Made by a program: the position numbers and the translations under genes. A stretch of DNA of 64,000 nt, taken from contig CAVYZS010000008.1 of assembly GCA_963773085.1 (NCBI GenBank), forward strand, positions 1 to 64,000, given 5' to 3'. This DNA is from JAENVT01 sp963773085. GTDB lineage: Bacteria > Actinomycetota > Acidimicrobiia > Acidimicrobiales > Ilumatobacteraceae. Positions 1 to 10,404 of this stretch are shown one piece after another. How positions within the stretch are numbered: the first letter of the stretch is position 1; the number at the start of each line of letters is the position of its first letter. Below the pieces are notes generated by a model, which did no database searches, was not told the DNA's origin, and saw only the letters and a list, made by a program, of their open reading frames with translations.

Positions 1-162
1 GGCGTAGACACAACGGCGACAACGACGCGCCAGGTGTTGCAGTTCGTCGACATCCCGGCTGCATGCCGCGGTCGGTCAGGCCCTGACCAGACGTTGTATA
101 CGAACTGCAAACGCGGTCCGTCACGATGGCATACGATCTGACCAGCAATCTTGGAGGTTGCG

Positions 163-3100
163 ATGCGCTACGGAGTGCTCGGACCGGTCGAGGCCAGACT
201 CGACGACGTGCCCGTTGCTGTCGGCGGTCCACAGCAGCGTCGGCTGCTTGCCTTGCTGCTGTCGCGACCTGGAGAATCGATCTCCTCGGAACGCCTCGTC
301 GATTGCCTGTGGCCGGATGGATTGGCTCCCGATGGTGCCGCCCGCTCGGTGATGACGTACGTGTCACGGCTCCGTACGGCGCTCGGCGATGCGTCGATCT
401 CGACGGTTCAGGAGGGCTATCTGCTCGAACTCGGTGATTCGGTGGTCGATTCGCAGCAGTTCGAGACGTTGCTCTCCGAGGCCGGTACGGCGGAGCCCGG
501 GCGGGCGACTCGAGATCTACGACCGGGCGCTCGCGCTCTGGCGGGGCACTGCGTACGGCGAGTTCGGTGCCGAGTGGTGGCTGCTCGCCGAGGCCAACCG
601 GCTCAACGAGATGCGTGTCGTCGCGATGGAGGAGCGGGCGGAGGCGCTGCTCGCTGTCGGCCACCACCATCGGGTCATCCCCGAACTCGAACGGCTCGTC
701 GCGGATCATCCGTTGCGCGAGCGGCCGGTGTCGCTGTTGATGCAGGCGTTGTTCGCAACGGGGCGTCACGCCGACGCGCTTCGCGCGTTTCAGTCGTTCC
801 GCACGAGGCTCGCCGACGAAACGGGGCTCGATCCGTCCGGCGAGCTGGTTGCGTTGGAGCGATCGATGGCGTCGGGGCAGCCGATCCCGAATCTGAATGC
901 GCGCGCCAGGTTGCTGCGCGGCTACACGGTCCACGATGTACTCGGCGAAGGAGCATCGGGCCGTGTGTTCGCGGCGACGCAACCGGGCACCAATCGAGAG
1001 GTGGCGATCAAGGCGATCCGCCCGGACCTCGCCAATGATCCGGAGTTCATCCAACGGTTCGAGGCCGAGGCGCAACTCGTGGCGAGACTCGAGCATCCGC
1101 ACATCGTTCCGCTGTACGACTATTGGCGCGAACCGGGTGGCGCCTATCTCGTGTTCCGCCTGCTCCTCGGGGGCACGGCGTTCGCCGCGATGGTCAACGA
1201 CGGACCGTTCAGCGTGGCCCGGGTCAGCCGGCTGGTCGAGGAGGTCGGCAGCGCGTTGCTCGCCGCCCACACGGCCGGTGTCGTGCATTGCGACATCAAG
1301 CCGTCGAATGTGCTGTTCGACGAGACCGGCAACGCGTACCTGTCGGACTTCGGCATCGCCGTCACCTCGACGATGCTTGGTCAGGCCGGGGAGCGGACCC
1401 GCGCGTACGCAGCACCGGAGTTGGTCGATCGCTGCGGCGACACCGTTCGCTCCGACATCTTCAGTTTCGGGTGCATGTTGTGGGAACTGCTCGCCGGCCG
1501 ATCGCCGTTGTCAGTCGTACAACCCGCCGGTCGGTGGCGCCTGCCAAGCCTGGCGGGCACACTCTCCGAGCCATGTGAGGCGCTCGACGCAGTGCTCGCC
1601 AGGGCGACGTCGAGCGATCCCGAGGTGAGGTTCGAATCGATGGCCGAGCTGATCGTCGCCTGGCGTGACGCGGTCGGCCGTCCCGAGGGCGTGTTGTCCC
1701 CAATGTTTCCATCGCTGAGCAGTTCGCCGGATTCACCACGCCGCCGCGCTGCGCGCGCCTTGAGCGCCACGGTGTCGGCTTCGGTCAATCCGTACAAGGG
1801 CTTGCGCGCCTTCACCGAGGGCGACGCATCCGACTTCTTCGGTCGTGACGACGTTGCCGCTCTGCTACATCAGACGGTGATGGCGAGAGGTTTCGTCGTG
1901 GTCGTCGGTCCATCGGGGTCCGGCAAGAGCTCACTCGTCCACGCCGGCCTCGTGCCGCTGCTGCGCAACGACGGCGCACGCGTCGCCACGATGGTGCCCG
2001 GCGACCGACCGACGGTGGCGCTGCGCCAGGCGCTGCGCCAGGTCGCCGCGACCGACAGCGACTCCGGCGATCCGATCGAGTGGCTCAAGGAGGCGGTCGC
2101 CGTCGGCTCCGGGCCAACTGGTGCTCGTCGTCGATCAATTCGAGGAGTGCTGGACGCTGGCCGACGAGGTCGAGCGGGAGCGGTTCTTGGGCGCCGTCGT
2201 GGCTGCCGGCAGTTACGGGGTTCGTTGTGTCACGACCGTGCGTGCCGATCTCTACGACCGGCCGTTGCAGCACGCGTCGATCGGCCAGATGGTCGCCGAC
2301 GGAAGCTTCGCTCTCTCGCCGCTGACTCCCCAGGCCCTCGAAGAAGCCGTCGCCCGGCCCGCCGAACAGCACGGTGTCGACTTCGACGAAGGTGTCGTCA
2401 CAGCCATCGTCGCCGAGGCCAATGCCCACCCCGCCGGACTGCCGTTGCTGCAGTTCGCGATGGCGGAGCTGTACGAGCGCCGTGTCGACAACGTCATCAC
2501 GTCGACGGAGCTTCAACGAGTTGGGCGGCCTCGGCGGCGCGATCGGACGTCGAGCCGAGGAGATCTACACCTCGCTCGACGACGACATGCGAACACAAAC
2601 ACGTCAACTGTTCGGCCGGCTGGTCGCCCCCGGCCAGGGCGCCCCCGACACCCGCAGGCGAGCCCGGTTCAGTGAACTGTCCGAGTCCGATCGCGATCGT
2701 CGCCGACCGATTCGTCCAGGCCCGCCTGCTGGTCGCCGATCGCGACCTCGCCACTCGCGAACCCGTGATCGAGGTCGCCCACGAGTCGTTGCTCAGCAAC
2801 TGGCCGAGGCTGCGCGAATGGCTGGACGCCGATCGTCGCTGGCTCGCCCAACTCCAACACCTGGCGACGGCGACTCGTACGTGGGACGAGGGTGGTCGTC
2901 CCGACGGTGAGCTCTATCGGGGTTCCCGCCTCGAAGCAGTACTCGAAGCGCTGCCGGACCATGAGTCAACAACTCAGCAGCGACGAGCACGATTTCGTCG
3001 ACGCCAGTCGAACGGCGCGCGATGCCGGGCTGGAACGAGAGCGACGCAACGCGCGTCGGCTCCGACGACGTCTCGTCGCGACTGCTTGCCTGCTCGTCCT

Positions 3101-5310
3101 CGCCCTCATCGCCGGTGGCATCGCGTTTACGCAGCGCCAGCAGGCCCGCGACTCCGCGGACGCCGCGCAGGTCGCACAGGACAGTGCGCAGCTCGAAGCA
3201 CTGGTCGGCCGATCGCTCTCTCTTCGGGCGACGCAGCGCGACACAGCGGCCTTGCTGGCCCTCGAGGCCTATCGAATCAACGACACACCACGAACTCGCT
3301 CGGCACTGTTCTCCACGTTCACCACCAACACCGGCGCACTCGGTGCGCACGAGTTGCCTGACACAACCGGCGACAGAGACGAGGGGTATCGTCCTCCCCG
3401 ATGGCACGACGGCCTTCGTCGTGCTGGAAGACAAGCACCTGCACCCGTACGACCTCGACACCGGCCAGATCGGCGAACCCTGGTCACCTCTGTTCGAAGA
3501 ACACTATTGGCTACAGAAGATGGTCAGCAGCGCCGACGGCCGTTACGTGGCTGAGCTCGCCAGCGGACCGATCGAGTTCGAGGCCGACATCGGGGTGCAC
3601 GACACGCAGAGCCACGAACTCGTCACCGGACCCCTCCACCTTCCCTACCCTGTCGACAACGCGACCTTCAGCCCCGACGGGACACGACTGTACGTGTCGG
3701 GTGGCAGGGACGGTGACGTGGTCGCCTACTCGATTCCAGACGGCACCGAGATCGGTCACCTCGACGGCCTCCCCAGCGATCCGGACTCGACGTGGACGTG
3801 GACAACCGCGGGCCTCGCCTTCGTAGAGGGTGATCTGCTCGCTGTCGGATCCACGACCGGAACGGTACGTCTCGTCGATCCCAGCACACTCGCGGATGTC
3901 GGCTCGCTCGAGTTCCCGCCGGGGAAATCGAACCTACTCACCGCATTCGACGGTGGAAGGAGCCTTCTCGGTGAGGGGCCGACGGGGAGGATCCGATGGG
4001 ATCTCGGGTCACCGAACCCAAAGTGGGAGACCTATGAAACGACGTTCGCTCGCAACCAATGTGCCGGAATCCGATCCGTGCGCGATCGCGGACCAGATCG
4101 ATCGTCTGTACTGCGCGGACGCGTCAGGTCGTCTGGAAGAGCGCGATTTGTCGACCGGGGGCCTGATCCGCGCCTTGGACGCGCAGAACGGCAGTGCTGG
4201 TTCGCTCTGGATCGCCCGCAACGGTACCGAGCTGGTCAGCTTCCCCAGCCAGACGCAGAACGTCTCTCGCTGGCGTATCGACGGCTCGGGACCCGTCAGC
4301 AGACGACTCGGAAACGGCTACGAACCAGTCTCGTACAGCCCCGACGGCCAGCGACTCATTCCGCGGCGAGCGACGGCAGCCGAAGTCCCGACCGACCTGG
4401 ACATACTCGATGCTGCGACCGGTGAAATCATCGGTTCACTCAGCGGATGGGGTTTCGCCGGATGGTCGGGCGACCGCACGTTGATCGGAGCAAGAGTGGC
4501 GGCCGACGCAACACTGGTCCTCGAGCGCTACGACGTCGAGACCAAGACCATCTCGGCATCGACCTCGTTCCCTGAGATCGCCTGCCCAGATCCGCCGTAC
4601 TGTGGATCGATCTTCGAGAGCGAGCATCGCCTCTGGATCGCACCGTGGACGGAACAGAATCCTGACGATCGACAAGGACACGATGCAGCGGATCGAACCG
4701 ACGCTCCCCGTCACCGGGCTCAACTACCTATCGGGCAGCGGCGACGGTGATCGCGTGGTGGTTTCGAGTGACAACGGCATCATCGTCTTCGATGGCCAAT
4801 CGGGCGATCGTCTCGGCACGATCGAGGCTGACGTGTTCAACGGCACGAGCCTCCGTGACGCGTCTCGCCGTCGCACCGGGCGGCCGGCTCGTCGCGGCCA
4901 CGGTCGAAGGCGACGTTGTCGTGTACGACCTCGAGACACGGCAGGTGCTCCACACCCTGAGCGGTACACGAGGATCTACCGAGGTCTCCGTCAATGGAGA
5001 CGGGAGGGTCGCGATGGCAACAGGCCAGGATCATTCGGTCACCCTCTACGACGTCGAAAGTGGGGAGCAGATCGGCGACCGGATGATCATCCCCGATACG
5101 GAGACCGTTGCCGGTGCAGTTCGCCCCGACGGCATGGAACTGGCCATGGGCGGAGGGTTCGGCCGGGACTTCCTGGTGTGGGATCTCGACCCGGAACATT
5201 GGGTGACGGCCGCCTGCGAACTCGCCGGCCGCAGCCTCACCCCAGAGGAATGGGACACCTACATCGGCGATCTCGCCGAGTACCACGAGACCTGTCCGTC
5301 AGAGGGGTGA
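163..5310 (+). pseudogene. BTAD regulator-Ser/Thr kinase-STAND NTPase-propeller protein, multiply frameshifted
   Basis: A single signalling protein of about 1,715 residues can be followed through nine frame changes, near nt 505, 2113, 2513, 2690, 2960, 3385, 4050, 4670 and 4858. In order it has a winged-helix DNA-binding domain (residues about 1-90), a BTAD domain (to about 245) and a protein kinase (about 253-490; P-loop GEGASGRVF, lysine in VAIKAI, HCDIKPSN in place of HRD, DFG). Then follow a STAND NTPase (Walker A GPSGSGKSS near nt 1910, Walker B LVVDQFEE near nt 2125), one transmembrane helix near nt 3080-3130, and propeller-like repeats ending in the tail LTPEEWDTYIGD. AfsR/SARP proteins with this layout are transcription regulators. 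ATG 163 is preceded by GGAGG five bases upstream. Every shift is +1, so sequence error is likelier than decay. Confidence 0.8.
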
Positions 5311-5338
5311 CGCTCCGCAGAAGCGGAGCGCGGACAGG
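5291..5338 (+). terminator. Two-tier hairpin at the end of the BTAD-kinase gene
   Basis: An inner perfect 8-bp stem (CGCTCCGC, loop AGAA, GCGGAGCG; 5311-5330) is directly followed by CGGACAGG (5331-5338). That arm pairs perfectly with CCTGTCCG at 5291-5298, inside the last codons. The stop codon lies between the two tiers. No U-run follows, as is usual in high-G+C actinobacteria. Confidence 0.6.
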
Positions 5339-5454
5339 CCGTTGAGCAGGCCCTGAGCCGAATTTGACGCGCTCGATCGGCACTGTTGACGAACTGCAAC
5401 TTTTCGGGCCCCGTTGTCGCCGTCCTGTGGGGCGCCGCGGCTCACGGTGCCCAC

Positions 5455-6346
5455 ATGACACCGACTCTCACCTCGTTCGCAATCGTGTTCTCGCTGCTGG
5501 CAGCAGACGGCCTCTGCGGAGACGTCGCCATCGCATCCGCCGATCCGGCGGCGGGCCGGGTTGTTCCGGTCATCGATGTGTCAGCCCCACAATCGACGGG
5601 CACACAAGAAGAGGTTCGCGTCGGAGGTCAAGCCACCCGGGTCGAACTCGACGACGCCGACCTGAACAACGGACTGTCGGCCTGGTACCGGCTCACCTAC
5701 GTCAGCGGCGGCACCCGACTGCAGGTTTTCGAGCACTACGCCGCAACCACCACTGATCCGCAGTCCGACATCGTCCAAAGCGAGAACGCGGCCTGGCAGT
5801 TCGCCAACACGGTGCTGGCACCCAGACAGCAACTCCACGTCCTCCGACCAACTCCCGAGCTGGGCGCACATCCACACCGGCAACGACACCGGGCCTTCAG
5901 CGGGACTGATCCTCACCCTCACCTACCTCGATCTGCTCACACCAGGAGCGCTCGTCGGCGATCTCCGTGTCGCCGGCACCGGAAGCATCGGTCCCGACGG
6001 AGTCGTGATCCCCGTGTCGAATGTCGAAGTCAAAGTTGCCGCAGCCGTGTTGGCTCGACCCGACGTGGTCTTCACCCCCAGTCCGTCGGAGCTGGTCGAA
6101 AACACCACCATCATCAAGTCTCAGCACACCCGAATCCCCGACCTCGGCTCCACGGTCGGCGAATGGCTCAACGTGAGCGGATACGAACAAGCGGGTCGAG
6201 ACGCCGCCAACCACCCAGGAACGATTGCCTTCGTCGTCGTTCACGACGTCCGACAAGCTCTGGCATGGCTCTGCGGACGCACCGGTGACGCAACCACCTG
6301 CGCAGTCGCCCGCAGCTCCGCGAGCATCCCCATCGGAACGCAATGA
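5455..6346 (+). CDS. Secreted or anchored Lon (S16)-like protease domain protein (one frameshift)
   Basis: The product is about 296 residues. It starts with a hydrophobic signal or anchor (MTPTLTSFAIVFSLLAADG) and ends with a Lon-type S16 peptidase domain. The Ser loop is visible as GPSAGLILTLTYLD and the catalytic Lys lies in VSNVEVKVAAA, the Ser-Lys dyad of Lon. The middle part would correspond to the PDZ region of YlbL-like proteins, but I cannot identify a PDZ domain with confidence. The frame changes from 1 to 2 near nt 5822. Such proteins act outside the membrane on substrates that are mostly unknown. The gene lies 144 nt after the regulator's terminator hairpin. Confidence 0.65.
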
Positions 6347-6383
6347 CCAAGCAGTTCTGTGTGCGATACCCTCCGCGAGCGAC

Positions 6384-7127
6384 ATGACGAAGACCGAACG
6401 CCCAATGCGCGCCCCAGCCGACCCATCGCCGTTCGACCGCTGTGCCGTTGTCGGTAACGGACGCGTCGGGCACGCTCTGGTCTCGGCCCTCCCGTGGCTG
6501 AACGGGCCGTTCGGACAGCGGCTTCGACGGCGCCGAGTTCGGCATCGTGCTGCTGGCCGTGCCCGACGACGAGATCGCGCGGGCGTCCGAGGCGATCAGA
6601 CCTGGCCCGATGGTCGGTCACTGCGCCGGCTCACTCGGCCTCGAGGTGCTCGCACCACACGAAGCGTTCGGGCTGCACCCACTGATGACCGTCACCCGCG
6701 AGGAGGCCAGTCTTCACCGGCGCGGGCGCAGCCATCGCCGGCACGACACCTCGGGCCCTGGCCGTGGCTCGTCGATTCGCTGACGAACTCGGCATGCACG
6801 CGTTCGAGATCGCCGACGCCGACCGCGCCGCGTACCATGCCGCCGCGTCGATCGCCGTCGAACTTCCTCGTCACCTTGGAAGACGCTGCCGAGATCATGC
6901 TTCGAATCACCGGTTCCGACCGCAGCATCCTGCTCCCATTGGTGCACGCCACGCTCGAGAACTGGGCAGCAGTGGGGGCACCGGCAGCGCTGACCGGCCC
7001 CATCGCCCGTGGCGACGAAGCCACCGTCGCCCGCCAGCGAGCCGCCATCATCGACCGGGCTCCGGAGCTCCTTGCGTTGTTCGACGCCCTGTGCGACCGC
7101 ACCAGGGTCATTGCTGCCCGTTGTTGA
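6384..7127 (+). pseudogene. Rossmann-like/DUF2520 domain protein (three frameshifts)
   Basis: About 247 residues are readable across three +1 shifts, near nt 6515, 6712 and 6860. The N-terminus has a dinucleotide-binding fold (CAVVGNGRVGHAL, then IVLLAVPDDEIA). The C-terminal half is the helical DUF2520 part (HPLMTV, ADRAAYHAAASIAVE, LTGPIARGD). Members resemble ProC-type NADP-dependent reductases; their substrates are not established. The gene converges on the lacI gene with a 43-nt gap in which I see no terminator. Confidence 0.65.
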
Positions 7128-7170
7128 TCAGAAGCATGGGCGCGGCTACGCCACCGCACGAGTTAGGGAA

Positions 7171-8220
7171 TCACGGACGACCTTTGCGACGACTCCGCGA
7201 GATCGACCGGACCACCGTCGGAGGCGACGACGTGCTGGATCGAACGACGAGGCGTGGACGAATGCGCACATTCTGCCCTGGCTCGCCTTGCAGCATGCGG
7301 TCGAGTTGGTCGAGGCACCTCGTCGCCAGCGCCGGGAACTCCTGGCGGACCGTCGTCAGCGGCGGCACGAAGTACGCAGCCTCGGGGACGTCGTCGAAGC
7401 CCGCAACCGAGACGTCGCCGGGCACCGAAACACCGGCCTCTGCGAAGGCGCGGAGCAGGCCGAGTGCCATCTGGTCGTTCGCCGAGAACACGGCGGTGGG
7501 CAGGCCCTCGGCGACCATCTGGAGTCCGGCAGCGTGCCCACTTGCCGAGCTCCAATCGCCACTGAAAGCCCGATCGGCAGCGAGATCGTGACTGTGAAGG
7601 GCTTTACGCCACCCGCGTCGCCGCGCCGCGGCCTCGGGTGAGGTAGCGGGTCCCTCGATCAGGGCGATGTCGCTATGGCCGAGGTCGATGAGATGCTCTG
7701 TGACGAGCTTGCCGCCAGCCTCGTTGTCCATCGAGACTGACGCCAGCTTCGGTTGCGTCAGGCGGAAGTCGGAGCACATGGTGACGACGGGGAGGTCCCT
7801 GGCGACCAGGCGAGCCGCGGCGATCCACTCTCGCGCCGGTGCAATCAGCACCACCGCTTCAGCCGCTTGATCCTTGAAGTGTTCGACAGCGGTACGAAGT
7901 TCCTCTGCCGACGACTCGCTGACGCTGGCCAAGCTGACGAAGTAACCCGCCTCGCGGGCGGCAACCTCGATCGCGATCATCGAACTGTTCGGGCCGAAGA
8001 GGTTGGTCCTCGGTGTCAGCAACCCCACCACGCTCGAGCGCCTTGTGACGAGCGAGCGTGCAGCAGCGTTGCGCCGGTAGCCCAGCTCGGCGATGGCATC
8101 TCGAACCCGCTCACGCGTAGCCGGTCGCACGTGAGGGTGGTCGTTGAGCACGCGCGAGACGGTCTGGTGCGAGACCCGCGCCACGCGGGCTACGTCGTGC
8201 ATGCCGGGTGGTCGGGTCAT
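7171..8220 (-). CDS. LacI-family repressor of the arabinose/furanose locus
   Basis: The protein has about 349 residues from the ATG at 8220; an upstream start at 8259 is possible but would add 13 unconserved residues. The N-terminal helix-turn-helix (MHDVARVARVSHQTVSRVLNDHP) is a textbook LacI reading head. It is followed by the hinge (GYRRNAAARSLVTRRSSVVG) and a periplasmic-binding-protein-like sensor domain ending in LTTVRQEF. It is the last gene of the transporter operon and lies just beyond, or slightly overlaps, yjfF. The two palindromes in the divergent promoter at 13.2-13.3 kb are its probable operators, with L-arabinose or a derivative the likely inducer; both points are inference. 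Confidence 0.85.
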   Translation of the reverse strand: MTRPPGMHDVARVARVSHQTVSRVLNDHPHVRPATRERVRDAIAELGYRRNAAARSLVTRRSSVVGLLTPRTNLFGPNSSMIAIEVAAREAGYFVSLASVSESSAEELRTAVEHFKDQAAEAVVLIAPAREWIAAARLVARDLPVVTMCSDFRLTQPKLASVSMDNEAGGKLVTEHLIDLGHSDIALIEGPATSPEAAARRRGWRKALHSHDLAADRAFSGDWSSASGHAAGLQMVAEGLPTAVFSANDQMALGLLRAFAEAGVSVPGDVSVAGFDDVPEAAYFVPPLTTVRQEFPALATRCLDQLDRMLQGEPGQNVRIRPRLVVRSSTSSPPTVVRSISRSRRKGRP

Positions 8221-8248
8221 TTCGTGGTCGACGATACCGCCCGGCAGG

Positions 8249-9283
8249 TCAGCCCTCACCGTGACGGCCGAGCGTGAGGATTCGTTGCATGACGATGAAC
8301 ATGAGCACCAGCAAACCCGTTGCGATCCGGGTCCAGCCCGAGTTCAGAGTGCCGTTGAACTTGACGAGGGTGGAGATGGTCCCGAGCACGAGGACTCCGA
8401 GCAGCGAGCCGATGACGAAGCCGTACCCACCGCTGAGCAACGTGCCGCCGATCGCAACGGCGGCGATGGTGTCGAGCTCCATTCCGATGGCGTGGAGCGG
8501 GTTGCCGGACTGGACGGCATTGAACGTGTACAGGAGCGACGCGAGCGAAGCGCAGAACCCACTGATGACGTAGACGCCGATCTTGGACCGCGGCACCGGG
8601 AGGCCCATGAGCGATGCGGAGGACTCGCCGCCGCCGATGGCGTACACGGTGCGTCCGAAACGCGTCTTGTGGAGAACGTAGAACCCACAGGCGACGACGG
8701 CGAGAGCGACGAAGACGGCTGGAGTAACGGTCGTGTTGGGAAAGACCTTGATCCGCGATTGCGACATCGTCACCCAGAACGCGTCGCGGATCGGGATCGA
8801 CTCGACCGAGATCACGTAGCACAACCCACGGGCCAGGAACATCGCCGCCAAGGTGGCGATGAACGGTTGAATCTTGAAGTAGTAGATCATCAAGCCAACG
8901 AGCAATCCCAGCAGGCTGCCGGTCAAGAGTACGACGGGGATCGCAGTGGGCGATGTCCAGCCCGAAGCGAGAAGCTTCGAAGCGATCATTGCCGAGAGGG
9001 CGACAACTGCGCCGACAGACAGGTCGATTCCACCTGTCAGGATCACGAACGTCATGCCGACCGCTAGCACGATGAGGTGTGAGTTGGTGATGAGCACATT
9101 CGCCAGCACTTGTCCGGTGAGGAAGCTGTCGTAGAGCGCCGCGCCGATCCCGAGCGCAAGGAGCAGAAGCAAACCCGTCGCTGTCACGGGCAGGTAGCGA
9201 GACCAGTACCGGTGCTTGCCATGCGCCGAGACCGCCACCAAACCGGGCTGCTGGCTGGCGAAGGCGCCGTGGGCGAACATCAC
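8249..9283 (-). CDS. yjfF: Furanose-type sugar ABC transporter permease, YjfF-like
   Basis: This 344-residue membrane protein of the RbsC/AraH permease family has about eight to ten hydrophobic helices. It carries the family signatures GMTFVILTGGIDLSVGAV and ELDTIAAVAIGGTLLSGG. The segment ESIPIRDAFW and its surroundings resemble E. coli YjfF, the second permease of the galactofuranose importer, more than RbsC. The GTG start overlaps the stop of the upstream permease by four bases, implying translational coupling. With YtfT it would form a heterodimeric channel. The frame is intact. Confidence 0.85.
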   Translation of the reverse strand: MMFAHGAFASQQPGLVAVSAHGKHRYWSRYLPVTATGLLLLLALGIGAALYDSFLTGQVLANVLITNSHLIVLAVGMTFVILTGGIDLSVGAVVALSAMIASKLLASGWTSPTAIPVVLLTGSLLGLLVGLMIYYFKIQPFIATLAAMFLARGLCYVISVESIPIRDAFWVTMSQSRIKVFPNTTVTPAVFVALAVVACGFYVLHKTRFGRTVYAIGGGESSASLMGLPVPRSKIGVYVISGFCASLASLLYTFNAVQSGNPLHAIGMELDTIAAVAIGGTLLSGGYGFVIGSLLGVLVLGTISTLVKFNGTLNSGWTRIATGLLVLMFIVMQRILTLGRHGEG

Positions 9284-10404
9284 GATTCTCCGGTGACGTC
9301 GCTGGCGACGGAGACGAGATCCGAGGCATCGGCGGTGGACACCGTGACCGTGCCGTCTCCGACGATCGATTCGGGAGAAGCCGCAGGCGCGAGATGCTCC
9401 GGTTCTCGCCGAAAGATGAGCCGGGTCACCATGGAGCGGGCCTCACGCGATTGGATGAGACAGACCAGAGCAACGATCGCCGCCTTGTACACAAGCGTGA
9501 TCTCCGGTGCGATTCCCAGGGTCAGGATCATCGTCGTCATCGTCTGGATGATGAAGGCGCCCACCAATGTGCCGGAGAGAGAGAACCTGCCACCGGCAAG
9601 CGACGTGCCGCCGATGACGACAGCAAGAATGGCGTCGATCTCGAGGAACAGCCCGGTGCCGTTGGGGTCGGCTGCTGTTGCGTTCGACGTGATCATGAGC
9701 CCGGCCAAGCCGGCGAACAAAGCGCAGATGATGTACACCGTCCAGGTGATCGAGCGTGAGCGGACACCCGCCAAGCGCGATGCTTCCGGATTGACTCCAA
9801 CCGACTCGAGCAACACGCCCAGCGCCGTTCGGCGGGTGAGCAGTGCGGTGACGGCGAAGATGGCGGACGCGAGGATGATCGAAAACGGCAGGCCGAGCCA
9901 GTAGCCGCCACCGATCAGCTTGTACGGCTGCGAGCGGACCGTGATGATCTGCTCGTCGGTGATGAGTTGAGCGAGACCGCGCCCGGCAGTCATCAACACG
10001 AGCGTGGCGATGATCGGCTGGATGCCGATGACCGTGACCAGGAATCCGTTCCACACGCCACACAGAACAGCCAGCCCTAGCCCGATGCCCACCGCAAGGA
10101 GCACGTTGGCGACCCGATTCGGGTCGCCGGTGCCCTGCAGGAACATCGTCGCGGCCGCCCCCGAGATCGCGGCCACAGCGCCGACCGACAAGTCGATCCC
10201 GCGGGTGGCGATCACCAGGGTCATGCCGAGTCCCACGAGCAGCGTCGGGGCGGTGTTGCGGGCGATGTTGATGAGGCTTCCGAACAGATTCCCCCTGACC
10301 ACGCGAATGCTGAAGAAGTTCGGTGCCTGCAATCGAGTGGCGACCAGCAGGGCAACGAGGACGAGTATCGGCCAGATCAAACGGTGGCTGAAGAGAGCCT
10401 TCAC
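9280..10404 (-). CDS. ytfT: Furanose-type sugar ABC transporter permease, YtfT-like
   Basis: This is a 374-residue inner-membrane permease. NLFGSLINIARNTAP and GMTLVIATRGIDLSVGAVAA match the YtfT pattern, and EIDAILAVVIGGTSLAGGRF is the conserved permease motif. The C-terminal 40 residues are hydrophilic and probably cytoplasmic. The gene overlaps the ATPase gene by four bases and yjfF by four bases. Two different permease genes, rather than one, set this operon apart from ribose- or xylose-type importers. Confidence 0.85.
   Translation of the reverse strand: MKALFSHRLIWPILVLVALLVATRLQAPNFFSIRVVRGNLFGSLINIARNTAPTLLVGLGMTLVIATRGIDLSVGAVAAISGAAATMFLQGTGDPNRVANVLLAVGIGLGLAVLCGVWNGFLVTVIGIQPIIATLVLMTAGRGLAQLITDEQIITVRSQPYKLIGGGYWLGLPFSIILASAIFAVTALLTRRTALGVLLESVGVNPEASRLAGVRSRSITWTVYIICALFAGLAGLMITSNATAADPNGTGLFLEIDAILAVVIGGTSLAGGRFSLSGTLVGAFIIQTMTTMILTLGIAPEITLVYKAAIVALVCLIQSREARSMVTRLIFRREPEHLAPAASPESIVGDGTVTVSTADASDLVSVASDVTGES

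Noticed and set aside
8256..9329. A 357-codon minus-strand frame parallel to the yjfF gene
   Set aside because: Shifted frame of the same strand; Arg/His-rich, and the overlapping frame encodes an unmistakable permease.
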